A stretch of 64,000 bases of DNA, taken from assembly GCA_037176725.1 (NCBI GenBank), contig JAZBRS010000023.1:26159001-26223000 (forward strand). The letters are read 5' to 3'. Made by a program: the position numbers and the translations under genes. The DNA is from Posidonia oceanica (Eukaryota > Streptophyta > Magnoliopsida > Alismatales > Posidoniaceae). Of this stretch, positions 1-12,149 are shown one piece after another (the first letter of the stretch is position 1; the number at the start of each line of letters is the position of its first letter). The notes below the pieces were generated by a model. The model worked only from the letters and a program-made list of their open reading frames with translations, was not told the DNA's origin and made no database searches.

Positions 1-2235
1 ACCCAGACCACCAACATTACACCCACCCATCCAGCAACCAAATCCACTCTGAATCTACCTTCCATTCACCCAAAATCCAAGCTAGAATCCATCACTCCAT
101 CTTCCCAAAATTCCCGTCCCTTTAGCTCACAAAACCCCTCCAAACTACAACCAGAGACTCACCCGAACTCCACCTTCCAGACACACCAGAGCCTTAGCCT
201 TCATCTCCCCCACAGGCCAAGACCTCCACTTCAAACACCTATGCCCAACTCAGCCAGAAAATCCTTCCAAACCCAAACTTTCTCTCTAGTCCACCATCGG
301 CCCTTCCCAGCATCCAGAAACACTCACAAACCCTCCAGCAAGTCGCCGAAGCCCTCCATTTGGTCCCAAGAGCAGAGGACACCCACCTCCACCTACTGTT
401 GTCCACAGAGTACCCACAGAAGCAAAACTCCTCTCCGGGCCGCGAAGCTTCGCTCCGGACATCCAGGAAGCACCGGTGTTCTTCACTGAGTGGTTTCCAT
501 TGCTTCTGAGCTGACGACGACGTCTGCAACCTCCGGACGACTTCTGCCGGCGTGCTCTGAATCAGCTGACGTCGAGGGAGCGATCCAGTCTGCAAAACAG
601 GTACCATTCTTCTCCCCTAAGCTAGTTTTCTTCTTCTCTAGCTTTTCTGGCCTTTAGTTTAAGTTTCGCCCCTCCTCCGCCGAGTCGTCGCCGCCGCTTC
701 TTCTTCTTCTCCGGCGAGCCTGCGACTGGAAACGTCGCTCCGTGAGTAGAACCGGCTTCCAACCATCGCCCGAGGTCCGCCCAGTTCCCAAGAACTCTCC
801 GGTGACCTCAGACCGCGACGACGATGCGTCGATCATCGGTTCGACCACCTTCTGGTCTGCAGCTTTCTCCGACCTGCTCCAGGCAGCACCAAGCCACGCC
901 GACGCTGCTCCGAGGTCCGCCTACCTCCAGTGAAGCTCGCCCGCCCCTCTGCGCCGCATCAGCCTCCCTTCTCCGGCGTTCATGGCCACTGGTAGCTTTT
1001 GCAACAGTGCCATGGCCGCTGTGCTTTTACTGTTCATTTATTTTTCTCTTGGTTGGCAAACTTTACCATAAATTGCATTTTTGGTTTCAGTTTCTAGTTT
1101 ATTACTTTCCAGTCCTGCCTTTGTTTAACATTCATTTAAATCTGAATTTATATCTTATTAAATTGCATGAAAAACTTAAAAAATTGCCTAATTGCAAGTT
1201 AGTCCTTCTACTGTGTTTTCCTTTTAAGTTTATTTTAGTTCAGGTCCTGTAGTTTCTTATTTTTGCACTTCAGTCCTTTAGTTAATAATCTCATTTAATA
1301 TTCTAAGTTTACCTTAGTAAATTGCATTTTTAAACCCTGTCTTTTCCTCTATTTACATTTTAGTCCTCTGATCTGTTAATTATGCATTTATTTTTCATCT
1401 TTTCTTACTGCATTGCATTATTTCCCCATGCATTTTAATTTTTGCACATAGGTCCTTCATCTGCATACACAGCATCTTTTTTTTTACATTTTTTTCCCTT
1501 ATAAAATTGCATTTTAGACCCTGCATGTTTTAAAATTGCACATAGGTCCTCTGCATGTTTATAAAACTCATTTAAATGCATACTTTTGCTTATAAAACTG
1601 CATTTTAGACCCTGTATATTTAAAAATTGCACATAGGTCCTCTGTTTAATTCACAGATCTTTTAAAATCCCAGTTTTCCTTATAAAAATTGCATTTCAAC
1701 CCCTGCATGTTTCAAAATCGCATATTAATCCTCCACATAATTTCAAAACTTATTCAAATGCATGTTTTACCTTATAAAATTGCATTTTAAACCCTGCATT
1801 TTGCAAAATTGCACTCAGACCCTCCAGTTTTCAAAAATCTTGCATATAAACCCCTAACTTTTCAAAATCTTTGCATTTAAGTCCTACTTTTTCAAAACTT
1901 GCATATAGGTTCCTAAGTTTTCTGAAAAGTCATTCTTGGACCCTTTTTTGCATTCCTGCATGCATTTGCACCCATGCATCTTTGCATTTGGCATTTTTGC
2001 ACACACTTAAGCATACTTAGCTCCCATTTACATGGAAGGACCTGTTTTGCACATCCCTAGGACCTCTTGTACACTTAGATCCATTCTTCCCCCTGTTCTG
2101 GCCCCTCTGCCTTGAAGCTGGGATATCTTCTGATTTGGCTGCCGGATCTTCTCAACCAAGCTACCTGGACAACCCCGGTGGAGCGTTCTTCAACATGGAC
2201 CAAACATTTCTCAGATCAGGCTTCAGATTCCCAAG

Positions 2236-2561
2236 GTAAGTCCTTTTGAACCCCTGCACAGTATACATTTGCACACCATTTGCATTGCATGCATGGTTTT
2301 TGCTTTCCGTTTCCTCGAGCATGTAGATTAGGACTCCCTCTTCCTATCTATCAACTCTATCTCCCCTTTTCGCGTATTCTCAGTGCCTTGTGTTGCGTTT
2401 CCCTTGGATTCACTAATAATTGCGACTTTCTTCCCCCTTTTCCACGATCTGATCGCATCGCGAGCTTTTGGCATCGTGCGAGACATATCGTGGGACACTT
2501 TGGTGGGAAATGGTCACAGAACAGTGGTAATCCTTCCATTTGCTTCCTTTCCCCTTTGTAG
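2236..2561 (+). other. candidate intron inside the E1 5' LTR
   Basis: A donor CCAAG/GTAAGT at 2236 and an acceptor with a pyrimidine-rich run ending CCCCTTTGTAG at 2561 enclose 326 bp. The same pair sits exactly 326 bp apart in the 3' LTR (23678-24003) and in solo LTR E3 (38036-38361), where the donor is GTATGT and the acceptor TTTATAG. Upstream is a short conserved reading frame starting at 2195 (MDQTFLRSGFRFPR). Splicing is inferred from sequence only. LTRs E2 and E5 lack the acceptor segment. Confidence 0.45.
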
Positions 2562-2689
2562 GTCTTCACACCTACATTGCGTGGTCTTTTAAGTGGCGCT
2601 TGTTCTTACACTTGCATCGTTTGCCTTCCCTTTTTTCTCTTGTTCTTTCTCTTTGCTTTTGCATCTGCATGGCTTTATCGATGTTTTAT

Positions 2690-3090
2690 CTCGCTTGTTT
2701 TGGCACCATTTCGCATGCCGCTCTTGTTTTCTACACCGTTTCACGTGCCGCTCTTGTTTTCTTGCACCGTTTCGCGTACTTGCTTTGTCTTTTGCACCGT
2801 TTCGCGTGCCGCTTCTGTTTCTCGCACTGTTTCGCATGCCGCTTCTGTTTCTTGCATCGTTTTGCGTGCTGACTTTGTTTTCTGCATCGTTTCGCGTGCC
2901 GCTCTTGTTTTCTTACACCGTTCCGCGTGCCGCTTCTGTTTCTCGCACCGTTTCGCGTGCTGCTTCTGTTTCTTGCACCGTTTTACGTGCCGACTTTGTT
3001 TTCTGCAGTGTTTCGCGTGCCGCTTCTGTTTCTCACACTGTTTCGCATGCTGCTTCCGTTTCTCACATTGTTTTACGTATTTTATGCTGT
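2690..3090 (+). repeat. 30-bp LTR minisatellite, E1 5' LTR
   Basis: About 13 degenerate units of roughly 30 bp around TTGCACCGTTTCGCGTGCCG. Because the unit length is a multiple of three, all frames stay open on both strands, which explains the overlapping repetitive ORFs here (Cys/Phe/Ala-rich on the plus strand, Lys/Arg/Thr-rich on the minus). Confidence 0.85.
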
Positions 3091-3387
3091 TTTCTCTTGC
3101 ATGTCGCCCACATTCCTTGGTTTTACCGCCGTTTTGCTTTTTCGCCTGCATTTGCATATAGGGTAGTGATGCTTACTGCCTGGAGTTCTCACGAACCAGG
3201 GTTCGCCTGGTTCGGAACACAGACAGCGTTGCTGAGCGCTTAGACTGCACGTTTACTTCTCTGCATTGCATCCCATCACTTAGAGCACACCTTTGAGCAT
3301 TCATTCAGGCATTCATTGGCATTTAGGCATTCAAACCTGCATTTCCCTGCGTATGCAAGCATAAGCCTAGAAAGACCGATTCTCGGG

Positions 3388-3420
3388 CGTGTTGGGGGTG
3401 CCTAACACCTTCCCCGCACG
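3388..3420 (+). other. conserved LTR 3'-end hairpin (E1 5' LTR)
   Basis: A GC-rich imperfect inverted repeat with core GGGTGCCTAACACC and outer arms CGTG/CACG. It is present almost unchanged in all five LTRs of the family (also 24829, 31494, 39034 and 59407). It can fold as a stem-loop with loop CCTAA. A similar core is, from memory, shared by legume Ogre LTRs. The role is unknown; a transcript structure for 3'-end formation, dimerisation or packaging would fit. Confidence 0.6.
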
Positions 3421-3777
3421 TAACAGGAGTCCTTGTCCAGTCTTTTGGCCCGTAATGACCGTATTGCCCTTATCCTAGGCTTGAGTCATATCATTTGCAT
3501 TCATTTGCATTTGTTTTCCTTTGCATTGCACCCTTTGCTTGGTTTTGTGTGTTAATCCACGCATTTCCCCTGGTTTTCCTTCTCCCGATAATAGACACGG
3601 TGGCGACTCTGAATTGTCTTATCTTCTTCTTTTCTTATCTTTTCTCCTCTGTTTTAAGTGTTTTCGAGTTGAGCCCTCCTCCTCGGACGTAGCCGCTTAT
3701 AGTGAGCCTGATTCTGATCAGTGCACGCGAGCTTCTGGCAGTGTGCATGGACAATCTAAACACCAGGATTACTACAG

Positions 3778-3795
3778 TGGCGACTCTGCTAGGGA
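3778..3795 (+). other. primer-binding site of E1, tRNA-Arg type
   Basis: TGGCGACTCTGCTAGGGA starts two bases after the LTR end. It differs by two transitions from the E2 site. Such a site pairs with the CCA end and acceptor stem of a plant tRNA-Arg, the primer known for Ogre elements. Confidence 0.85.
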
Positions 3796-5101
3796 TGCAA
3801 AACTCCGGCTTTCGTTCCTGGCTTTTTGCTCGCCGCTTTCGCAGTTTTGCTTGCCTTTGTTTGCCTCTTTGCCTGTTTTGGTCGCTCTTCTGTGCAAACT
3901 CCTAGCGAGTGGCCTCGTGGTTACTCTGCTTAGGTTTTGCACCTCCTCTGCCTTGATTTTCGTTCTATCTTGCTCTGCTCTGTCTAATCTGCTTGTTTAC
4001 TTGCTTATTTCCTTGCTTATGCTCTTATTTGCTTTACAGCTTACCTGTCTTTATCTTCCTTTATCTTGCTTGCTTATTATTGTTTTATTTCCTGCACAAT
4101 GCATGTCTACAAACTTGTTTGGCAACAATACATGCTTTTTGAGTGATGAATGCTTTCTTTTACACACTTGCTATGTCACTACACACACACATGCCCTGTA
4201 TATATGCCTTTTGACGTGATGAATGTTTCTCTTCACTATCATGCTCACGAACACCTGCACATGCCATGCACTTGCCTTTTGCTGTGTTGTATGCTGTTTG
4301 CCTGCCATATTTGGTTGATTTTCTTCTCTTTCGCACATGCCATGCCTAGGATAGTAGAGACTGTTTGCTCTCCCTGTGGTTAACTAAAAATGGCAAGTAA
4401 AAAGAACTTCTAGGAGCAATTAGAGACTTCAAACAATCCTACACCCCCTTGGGTTAATAAAAGGCGCAAGATAAAAAACTTTAAGCATTTGCATAAGCAT
4501 CATATAGGGCATGCATTCTTCTCATCTGAGTCCACCTACTAGTCTGCGAAGGACGGTTCCGACCTCTTGTTCCACCGCTTTTGGCGTGGGCCAAGTTAGT
4601 CGGTCTGTCCCCCCTTTGTCCAGGGGTCGTGTCGGTGGTGGAGTGTACTGCCCACACTTTGGCGGGGTCAGGGCCACCAACGCACCACCCTGTTATTTCC
4701 TCAACTCTGGCTAGGAGTTCGACAGGGAGCCTACTTTTTCTGACCTGAGTCGGTGACCCACACACTTGGGGATGCCCGAAGTAGATCACCTACTAGGATA
4801 CACTAGATAGGTGAGGGGGGCATACTAGAAAGCATACATATCATTCATGCCATCTAACTTAACTCATTTGCATCTGTCTTTTAGTTTCTAATCCCTGTTT
4901 GTCTCTATCTGTGTCAGCAGTGATCGGTAAGCGAGTTCCCCTTCCTGGAGCTTGAGTACCGTCCCTTTCTGACACCCCTGTTGCGACCTTGTTTGCGACC
5001 ATTCCCCTTCTGAGCTATCCGCCTTTGCGACGATAGCTCCTATTAGGAATTGCCCTTTGCATACCCGTCGCAGCCCTATTCTCACGCGCTCTAGGTCAGC
5101 A
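3796..5101 (+). other. untranslated leader of E1 between PBS and gag
   Basis: This 1.3-kb stretch has no convincing gene. It starts T-rich and later contains a block near 4520-4790 that is clearly shared with the E2 leader (32600-32880). A short ORF there (4511-4714) is not conserved in frame with its E2 counterpart because of indels. The block could hold packaging signals; that is inference from position. Confidence 0.6.
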
Positions 5102-7461
5102 ATGGCCCAGTACGTCAGTGAGCCTTTCTTTACTCTTGCCACGGAGGGTGTTTCCGCTCTGGTCCCTCCGATTGCTCCTTCTGTCCCCTTTGTTCCCCCT
5201 CCGATGCCAGGGTTTCCTCCCCTGACGCCTCTGGTATCTCAGTATGTCCCGGGACACTGGCAAGCATCTCTTCCTCTGGATCCGGTCGCCGAGTCTATCT
5301 TGATGACCGTTTCTCACGTTTCGGAGACGCCATTGCCCCCTCCTTTCTAGGGATACGTTGCCTTTGACATCCCTCCTACCGCTGCTGCGACTTTGACTAT
5401 GGCACCTACTCCTCCCGGACAGTCTGTGTCCGTGCCATTTGCTTCTCAATCTTCGCCGACACTGCACTTCAGCGTTCCCGCTGACGGAACGCCTGAGGCT
5501 CAGTACCAGCACCTGATGGAACTTGCCCAAAGACTGTAGAGCATGACTCTATCGGTTCATCCCTCCTGTACTCCTGTCACTCCTGAGGTTCCTTTGAGGC
5601 CAGTTCCTGCATTTCATGCATCTACCTCTACACCTCCGCCTCGACCATCGTCTCAACTGCTCATGGTTCCGACGATGGGGGCCCGTTTACCGCCTCCTTT
5701 TGCACAACACTTAGCACAGCATGCTCCTCTTCCCCTTGGTGGTCAGTCCTTTGGGCTGGCTGGAGCCCAATACCCCACTGGCTCGCTGTCTGGCACCCCG
5801 CCTGTACAGCAACTGGTGCTCTAGCATCCTACCCCTCCCACAGCACAGCATGTCATCTATCCTCCTCCCTTACATCAGGCCCAGAACCCTGCATACATCC
5901 CTGCATACACAGTTCCCCAGCATGGATACGTCGGCCATCCCGTTGCTCCACCAGGCGACGCTATGGTAGATCCGGAGGAGCACTTAGGTGCAACCCATTC
6001 GGTGTATGCGCTCACTACCACTGCCGATCCCTCTCCTATGGCAGCAAATCCAGACCCCATCAACAACTAGATAGACGTCTTGGAGAAGGCACTACGACTA
6101 GTGCAAGGTACTGAGCACCAGACCTACCAATTCCGGGACCTCTGCTGCTTTCCAGAGGCGGTACTCCCTCCAAAGTTCAAAATCCTAGACTTCGATAAGT
6201 ACAATAGTAGGGGCTGCCCCGTAGCACACCTAAAGGCATATTGCGGTGATCTCGCTCAGCTTCAGGCTGACGAGAGGTTGCTGATTCACCTGTTCCTGAA
6301 GAGCTTGACCGGGCCGGCACTCAAGTGGTTCACATCGCTTGACATGTCAGCCATCAAGACTTGGAACGACCTCAGTCAGGCGTTCCTGGAACAATACTCC
6401 TTCAACCTCGATCTAGTCCCAAAACAGGCGGACTTGATCGCAATCAAGTAGAATCCCAACGAGCCGTTCGGGGAGTACGTCGGCCGCTGGCGCACCCTTG
6501 CTTCACAGGTTCGAGATAGACCCTCTGACGAGGAGTCTATTGAGATCGTTATCAAAGGGGCTCTACTTAGCATTCAACCAGTCACTACTTTTGCAGCACT
6601 TATCCGAGTTGGAGCGCACGTGGAGAGTTCTTTACGGAGTGGCAACTTCCTAACTCTCTCTGCGTTCGCTAAGCAGGCCGCGATCAGCAGTAACAGTGCC
6701 AACAGCAGCACCTCCAACAACAACAGCGGTAGCAGCAACAATCGTCCCAAGAAGAAGGACTCGCCGAAGACCGCTGTTGCATTCGTCGACTCTCCTGTTG
6801 TTCCTGTTCACTTGCCGTCCCGGCCTGCCCCAGCTCAGATGGTGTATGCTGCTGCACCTAGGAATCCATCCACACCACAAATCACTACCACCGCTAGACC
6901 GGTCTACCCCGCCGCACCGGTTCAGCAAGGCTCATACCAGAGGCAAAGAAGGCCACCCACTGAGAAGCAGAAGTTCGCCCCCCACTGGTGGAACCGCTCA
7001 CGGCCATCTTGCCAAAGGTTGCATCGCTCCTGAAGTTCTCGGAGGTTCGCCTGCCCCCAAATCCCTTGCCGCATTGGTTTAAGGCGAACCTCTTTTGCAA
7101 TTTCCATCGAAGTGTTGGGCATTCGACGGATAATTGCTACTCCCTATGGAACGCAATTCAGGACTTAATCGAATCGGAAACAATTGTATTTGACACGCAC
7201 GAGGCACCCACTCAAGCACACACACATGCATCTGCACATTCAGTTGTTCCCCCTCATTCTGGCATCATCCACCAACCTCTATCGGAGCACACTTATTCGG
7301 GAGGGGCGGGAACCTTAGGCATTCACTCTGTTTCCCCTTCTGGGCCTACTACCTCTGTGGTAGACCCTTCTGATCTTATTTCTGATATCTCTGAGCCTTT
7401 CCCTGTTAATCTCTATCTCGCGGCAGTTTCCGGCTCCGAGTCGGGAATTCACATGATCTGA
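5102..7461 (+). pseudogene. gag: Gag of E1, broken
   Basis: Gag would form the cytoplasmic particle around the element RNA. The start ATG at 5102 (MAQ...) is matched by the E2 start at 33182. A Pro/Ser-rich N-terminal part is followed by the core domain (about 6075-6560), which includes the segment with GPALKWF, and then by an Asn/Ser-rich linker. A nucleic-acid-binding knuckle, C-x2-H-x4-H-x4-C, lies at 7096-7137; His in the second position is typical of Tat-lineage Gags. Stops end at 5350, 5539, 5824, 6451 and 7461, and another TAG lies near 6069. Extra C residues near 6980 shift the frame relative to E2. Several stops replace a CAG codon in E2. The stretch 7462-7851 continues as a Pro-rich linker with stops. 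Confidence 0.88.
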
Positions 7462-7851
7462 CCACGTGCTAGGCTAGAGCACCCCTTCACACCCCCTACT
7501 GTGCTTCCTCAGGCTCAACCCCCTGTACACCTCCTAGCTAGGGCCCAGCCTAGATCCCCTGTCCACCTCTTAGGGCGGCTTCAGCTAGGATCCCCTGTAC
7601 ACCTTCTAGGCAGACCTCAGCCTTCCCACCCCAACAACCTTACCCTCTAGATAGACCTCAATGCCTAGTAGGTCCCCCCTGTAACCCCTCCTGTGCTCGC
7701 AGCACGTGCTCCTGTGGTTATTGATTTAACCCTGGACACCCATCGCATCACTTACAGCTACGCTATAGAAATGTGTGTGGAAGTAACGTGATCGGGGAGG
7801 GTCTACAGACCCCCAGCACCAGCAGTTAGGCCAAACTATCCTGAACCTGCT

Positions 7852-9273
7852 ATGCCCCCACCCTCTAACCAACCCGTAGCAGATCCAGCCTTAAACCTAC
7901 CTGTAGCAAGCCAAATCCCTGCCCAACCTGTAGCAACCCAATTTCCTGTGACTACCCCTCTAGAGCTTGCCAAAACTACCCCTCCTACTGCCAAGAAAAA
8001 CCAACCCAAAGCTGACATAACCTCCCAACTTAAGAAGGTCAAAGCCGACATTTCCATTTGGGACCTAATCCAGACCTCTGCCAAACACCGCAAGGCATTT
8101 CTTCGCGTGTTCCAAACTGCCTGTGTGTCCCAATCTATTGAGCCTTCAGCCTTGGAAAGCATGGTAGGGATGATTGCGGAGCCCCAGGTCATCTCTTTTA
8201 CAAATTATGAGCTGCCTCTGGTGGAGATTAATCATAATCAACCCCTGTTCGTCACAGTCCAGTTCAAAAACTTTCGCAAGCCTCTAACACTGGTTGATAA
8301 TGGGTCAGGCCTTAACGTCTGCCCCTTGCGTACTGCAACTAAGCTCGGATTCAATGCCGAGGATATCACACCAGCCGTGAAAGGAATGACAGCTTTTGAC
8401 AACACCCACCATGACGCTCTGGGGATTCTGATTATTCCTCTTGCCATTGGCCCGGTCGTATTTGATGTAGAATTCTATGTCGTCGACTTGAAGCCAAACT
8501 TCAACTTTCTGCTTGGGCGCCCTTGGCTCCACAAGCATCAGGTCCTTCCCTCGACCCTCCATCGAATGATAAAGTACCATCACGGCGATAATGTCATTGT
8601 CATCATGGCGGAGAACTTTGAGAAGGAGCAGATCGAGGCAGTCTCCCCCGTCTCTTCACAAACTATCCCTTTTGACCCTGAGACTTCCGAAACTTTGTAT
8701 CGTGTTAATCGGTGTGAGCCGGTTAACTTCATTTCTGATCTTGAACGCGTCAACTCCTTGGCCGTTCACAACAACCCCTTTCAAATGGTCAAGAATGTAT
8801 GTCACAGGTGGGGTTACATAAAGGGTACACTGCTCAGGCATCACGGCCAGGGGATTGCAGAGCCGATCGTAGAGGTGGAACGGAGGAAATCTGAAGGCCT
8901 CGGTTATGAGCCCAAGCTCGACGAAGATCACTGCTTCCAACTCAAGGATCCAGAGTCAGCCATCCCCAGAGACCTCACTAACTTCACCAGTGCAGGAGTT
9001 CTGGGATCAACCGATTATCAAGCCGCGATGCCGGCAGAAGAATGGGTCTGCATTGAGGACTACTACTCGAATGAGGAGCAGTTTGGCGCAGTAGAGGCAG
9101 TCCCAACTGGCAGCAAGGCTTTGGTCAGCACAGAGGTGCCACGGTCAATTTATTTGGTTCTTCCTCTAGCAGATATAGCAGACAATTCAGCAGGCCCTAT
9201 GGCAGAACTGACAAGCTCTTACATTTCTGCAGCCACATCTGCATTACAAGCACAAGCAGCAACGGCAGCTTAG
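7852..9273 (+). pseudogene. pro: aspartic protease region of E1 polyprotein
   Basis: This part of the polyprotein would cleave Gag-Pol inside the particle. The protease core spans about 8230-8620. The active-site loop is DNGS (8296-8307) in the context LVDNGSGLNV, and the conserved C-terminal motif is LLGRPWLH (starting about 8509). DNGS instead of D-T/S-G is a known variant in Tat elements and is shared with E2, so it is not decay. The segment upstream (7852-8230) is a Pro-rich linker and a helical domain. After the protease a poorly conserved tail runs to a TAG at 9273. The frame (frame 1) continues through 9274-9561 with one more TAG at 9558, which is CAG in E2. Confidence 0.85.
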
Positions 9274-10640
9274 AAGTCAGAGACACTCCTTCAGGCTCAA
9301 TCAAGCAGGCTACCTGCGGTCGCAGTCGCATCAGTACCGCTGTCACTCTCTCTGGAGGGACAGTCAGTGAATTCAGTCAGCAGCACGACTCGGCCCACTT
9401 CAGCAGCCGTATCACCAAGAATGCAGCCAGCGCAGTCCGCTTCACATCCTCCTGCCGCAAAACAGCAACTTTTGTGGCAGGCCCCCATGGCGTCAAAGGC
9501 CGCACTCTCACAGTCACAACTAGATGCAGAGGACCAGTTGAGCACCATAATCTCCTAGCCCTTGGGCCCTCAGAAGAGCACCTCTGCCTGTCCACTAATT
9601 GCAACAGTGACCCTGGCAGCGTACCCATCTACGGCCCCGCTGACCAGTCTGTTTGAATCTCCAATGCCGAAGCTGCCGCAATCGGGCGTGCCCGTGAGCC
9701 AGACCATGCAAATATCAAGGGCAGCGATCCATCTTGCAGCCGGGCCAGAGCCGCAGGCCCCCCGCACCTACTACGTCGACTCACCCTCAGATGAGGAGGA
9801 AGGAGTGGCGATAGAAGCCCAGGTCGATTCATGGATGTCCGACTTAGAGCTACTTTATCAGGAACAGCTCAAGTCGATAGTAGAAGACCTAGCAGAGCAC
9901 CAAGCTGCAGAAAGGAAAGGGAAAGCCATGGCTACGGACCCTCCTCTGCAAGAAGACCATGCCTCTATCATGGTCCTGGAAGAAGACTCAGCAGTACCAG
10001 ACTCCCCTAGACCAGATGAGCTCATTACTCTCCAACCAGAAGGCGGGTCTAGCTGGTTTGTGCAGCACATGCCTCATGTAGGTAGTGTAGCGAGCGGCAG
10101 TGCCCAGATCAGCCACCAGTCCGACATACCCTCCACAAGCACACTAGAAGACTCAGAGGAGGAAGCACTAGCAGTCCAAGCAGCAGCAGTAGTAGAGCAG
10201 AAAGCAGAATCAGTAACAGAATCATCAGCAGCCTCAGTAGCATGGCCATTAGCAGCATTAGTGACAGAATCAATAAGGCCCTCAGCAACATCAGCAGAGC
10301 ACTCAGCAGAATCAACCAGGCCAGGGCAGATAGAAGAAGTTGCCAGGACGGAGGTCGCGCACCGAGGCTACAAGAATACTCAAGTAAGCGTGACCATCCT
10401 GAAGCATCACCAGGGCCAAGCAGCGGAACATATACACTCTTTCGACATCACAAACCCTTCTTTTGAGAAAGAGATCCTCTTGGAACTTATTGCCTGTGGA
10501 GAGGAGAATGATACGAGCGAGGACGAGATTGACAAACCATTGCCCAAGTTCTGGCCCTACGATGATGACCCAGAAGGCCCCAACCTCCATGTTGAAGAAG
10601 AAACAGAGGTTGTTAATATCGGCACAGCTGAGGAAGTCAG
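9274..10640 (+). pseudogene. acidic Gln/Ala/Ser-rich linker between protease and RT (E1)
   Basis: The pol frame continues here as low-complexity protein. A segment near 10140-10330 is made of short CAG-rich codon repeats (Ala/Val/Ser/Glu). A conserved block follows at 10330-10460 (YKNTQVSVTILKHHQG) and then an acidic region before RT. Ogre elements of legumes have an intron between protease and RT. I see no clear intron here, because the frame stays the same on both sides in E1 and in E2. Confidence 0.6.
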
Positions 10641-11640
10641 AGAAGTCCGCATCAATGCCCAGCTGTCCCCCCAGGCTCGAGCAGAGTTCATCGCATTCTT
10701 AAAAGAGTATGCGGATGTCTTCGCCTGGAGTTACGAAGATATGGTTGGCCTTGACATAGAGATAGTGGTGCACAATCTATCCCTGGATCCAGATGCCAAG
10801 CCAGTAAAGTAGAAGCTGAGAAGATGGCGACCGCAGTGGCTGCTTATGATCAAAGAAGAGATCATGAAACAACATAGAGTCAATTTCCTCAAGGTCGTCC
10901 TTTATCCTGAGTGGCTGGCAAACATTGTACCTATGCCCAAGAAAGATGGCCGCATCTGGATCTGCATCGACTATAGGGACCTGAACAAGGCGAGTCCCAA
11001 GGACGACTTCCCATTGCCTCACATTGACGTCCTAGTCGACAATACAGCGGGCCACAAGATGCTCTCCTTCATGGACGGCTTTTCCAGTTACAACCAAATC
11101 AAAATGGCAGAAGAAGACATGGAAAAGACTTCATTCATCACCCCTTGGGGGGTCTTCTGCTACCAAGTTATGCCGTTCGGACTGAAGAATGTTGGCGTAA
11201 CCTATCAGAGGGCCATGACTGCACTATTCCACGACCACATGCACCAAGAAGTGGAGGTCGATGTAGACAACATGATTGCTAAAACCAAAGAGCCTGAAGA
11301 TCATCTTGCCTGTTTGAAGAAGCTCTTTACCTATCTACGAAAATACAAGCTGCGCCTGAACCCCAACAAGTGTGTATTCGAGGTGTCTTCTGGCAAACTG
11401 CTGGGCTACATTGTTAGCCAAAGGGGGATTGAAGTAGACCCGATGAACGCCAAAGCCATCGTGGATATGCCACCCCCTCGGACTGAAAAGGAGCTCAGAG
11501 GCCTGCTTGGGCGTTTACAATACATTAGTCGCTTCATTGCACAGCTTACGCCCATCTACGAGCCCATATTCAAACTCCTTGAGAAGAATGCGCAGATTCA
11601 TTGGAGCGAGGAGTGTCAGGCTGCATTTGCCAAGATCAAG
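10640..11640 (+). pseudogene. RT: reverse transcriptase of E1, catalytic motif altered
   Basis: This domain copies element RNA into DNA. Recognisable blocks in order are FAWSYEDM, the stop at 10812 (CAG in E2), WLANIVPMPKKDGR, ICIDYRDLNKASPKDDFPLP, FMDGFSSYNQI, the region before MPFGLKN and the catalytic block. The catalytic block reads DVDN (11260-11271), whereas E2 has YVDD (44924-44935), so the second catalytic Asp and the preceding Tyr are both lost. Downstream are LLGYIVS and the thumb region to about 11600. Confidence 0.92.
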
Positions 11641-12090
11641 CAGCTGTTGATTAAGCCTCCTATCTTGGTTCCCCCCACTCCAGGGAGACCCTTACTTCTC
11701 TACCTCTCTACCACGCAGTATTCCATGGACGCCGTCTTGGGCCAACATGACGAATCTGGTAGAAAGGAGCGCGCCATTTACTAACTGAGCAAGAAGTTCA
11801 ATGAATGCAAAGCCAGGTACAGTACAATAGAGAAGACCTACCTATCCCTTGTCTGGGCTGCACAGAAATTAAGGCACTACATGATGGCATACCTAGTTCA
11901 GCTCTTATCCCCGCATGATCCTATCAAGTTCCTCTTTCAAAAACCGGCCATAGTAGGCAGATGTGTTAAGTGGCAAGTGCTACTGTCTCAGTACGACATC
12001 ACCTTTGTCACTCAAAAGTCTATGAAGGGCCAAGCTATGGCAAACCATCTTGCTGATCTCCCACTGCCTGAATATCAGCCACTCCAGACG
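11641..12090 (+). pseudogene. RH: RNase H (retroviral position) of E1, broken
   Basis: This domain degrades RNA in the RNA-DNA hybrid. It follows RT without a break: LLLYLSTTQYSMDAVL, a TAA stop at 11784 replacing a Tyr codon, LSKKFNECKARYSTIEK, LVWAAQKLRHYM and ITFVTQKSMKGQAMANHLADLPL. The last block is the connection before the second RNase H. Confidence 0.88.
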
Positions 12091-12149
12091 CAGTTCCCAG
12101 ATGAAGACATTCTGTTTGCAATGGAGGACTCTGAAGACAAAGACCCTGA

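Larger units (their letters stand above)
1..3776 (+). mobile_element. 5' LTR of Ogre-like element E1, left part cut by window edge
   Basis: Base 1 aligns with base 21441 of the 3' LTR of the same element, and the match runs to 3776 and 25230, so about 2155 bp of this LTR lie outside the window. It ends ACTACA directly before a tRNA primer site. In order it holds a C-rich segment (1-1000), a T-rich segment of degenerate units around GCATTTTAGACCCTG and GCACATAGGTCC (1060-2000), a candidate intron (2236-2561), a 30-bp minisatellite (about 2690-3090), a conserved hairpin (3388-3420) and a PBS-like decamer (3601-3610). By eye, differences from the 3' LTR are near 1% in the T-rich part and around 4-5% in the C-rich first 600 bp. 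ORFs inside it are not conserved between LTR copies and are not called as genes. Confidence 0.93.

Noticed and set aside
4511..4714. Small ORF in the leader as an Ogre-type ORF1
   Set aside because: Ogre ORF1 is much longer. The E2 counterpart differs by indels and shares only a few residues.
5096..5530. Minus-strand ORF of 144 codons in gag
   Set aside because: It is antisense to the Gag frame, Arg-rich and not open in E2.
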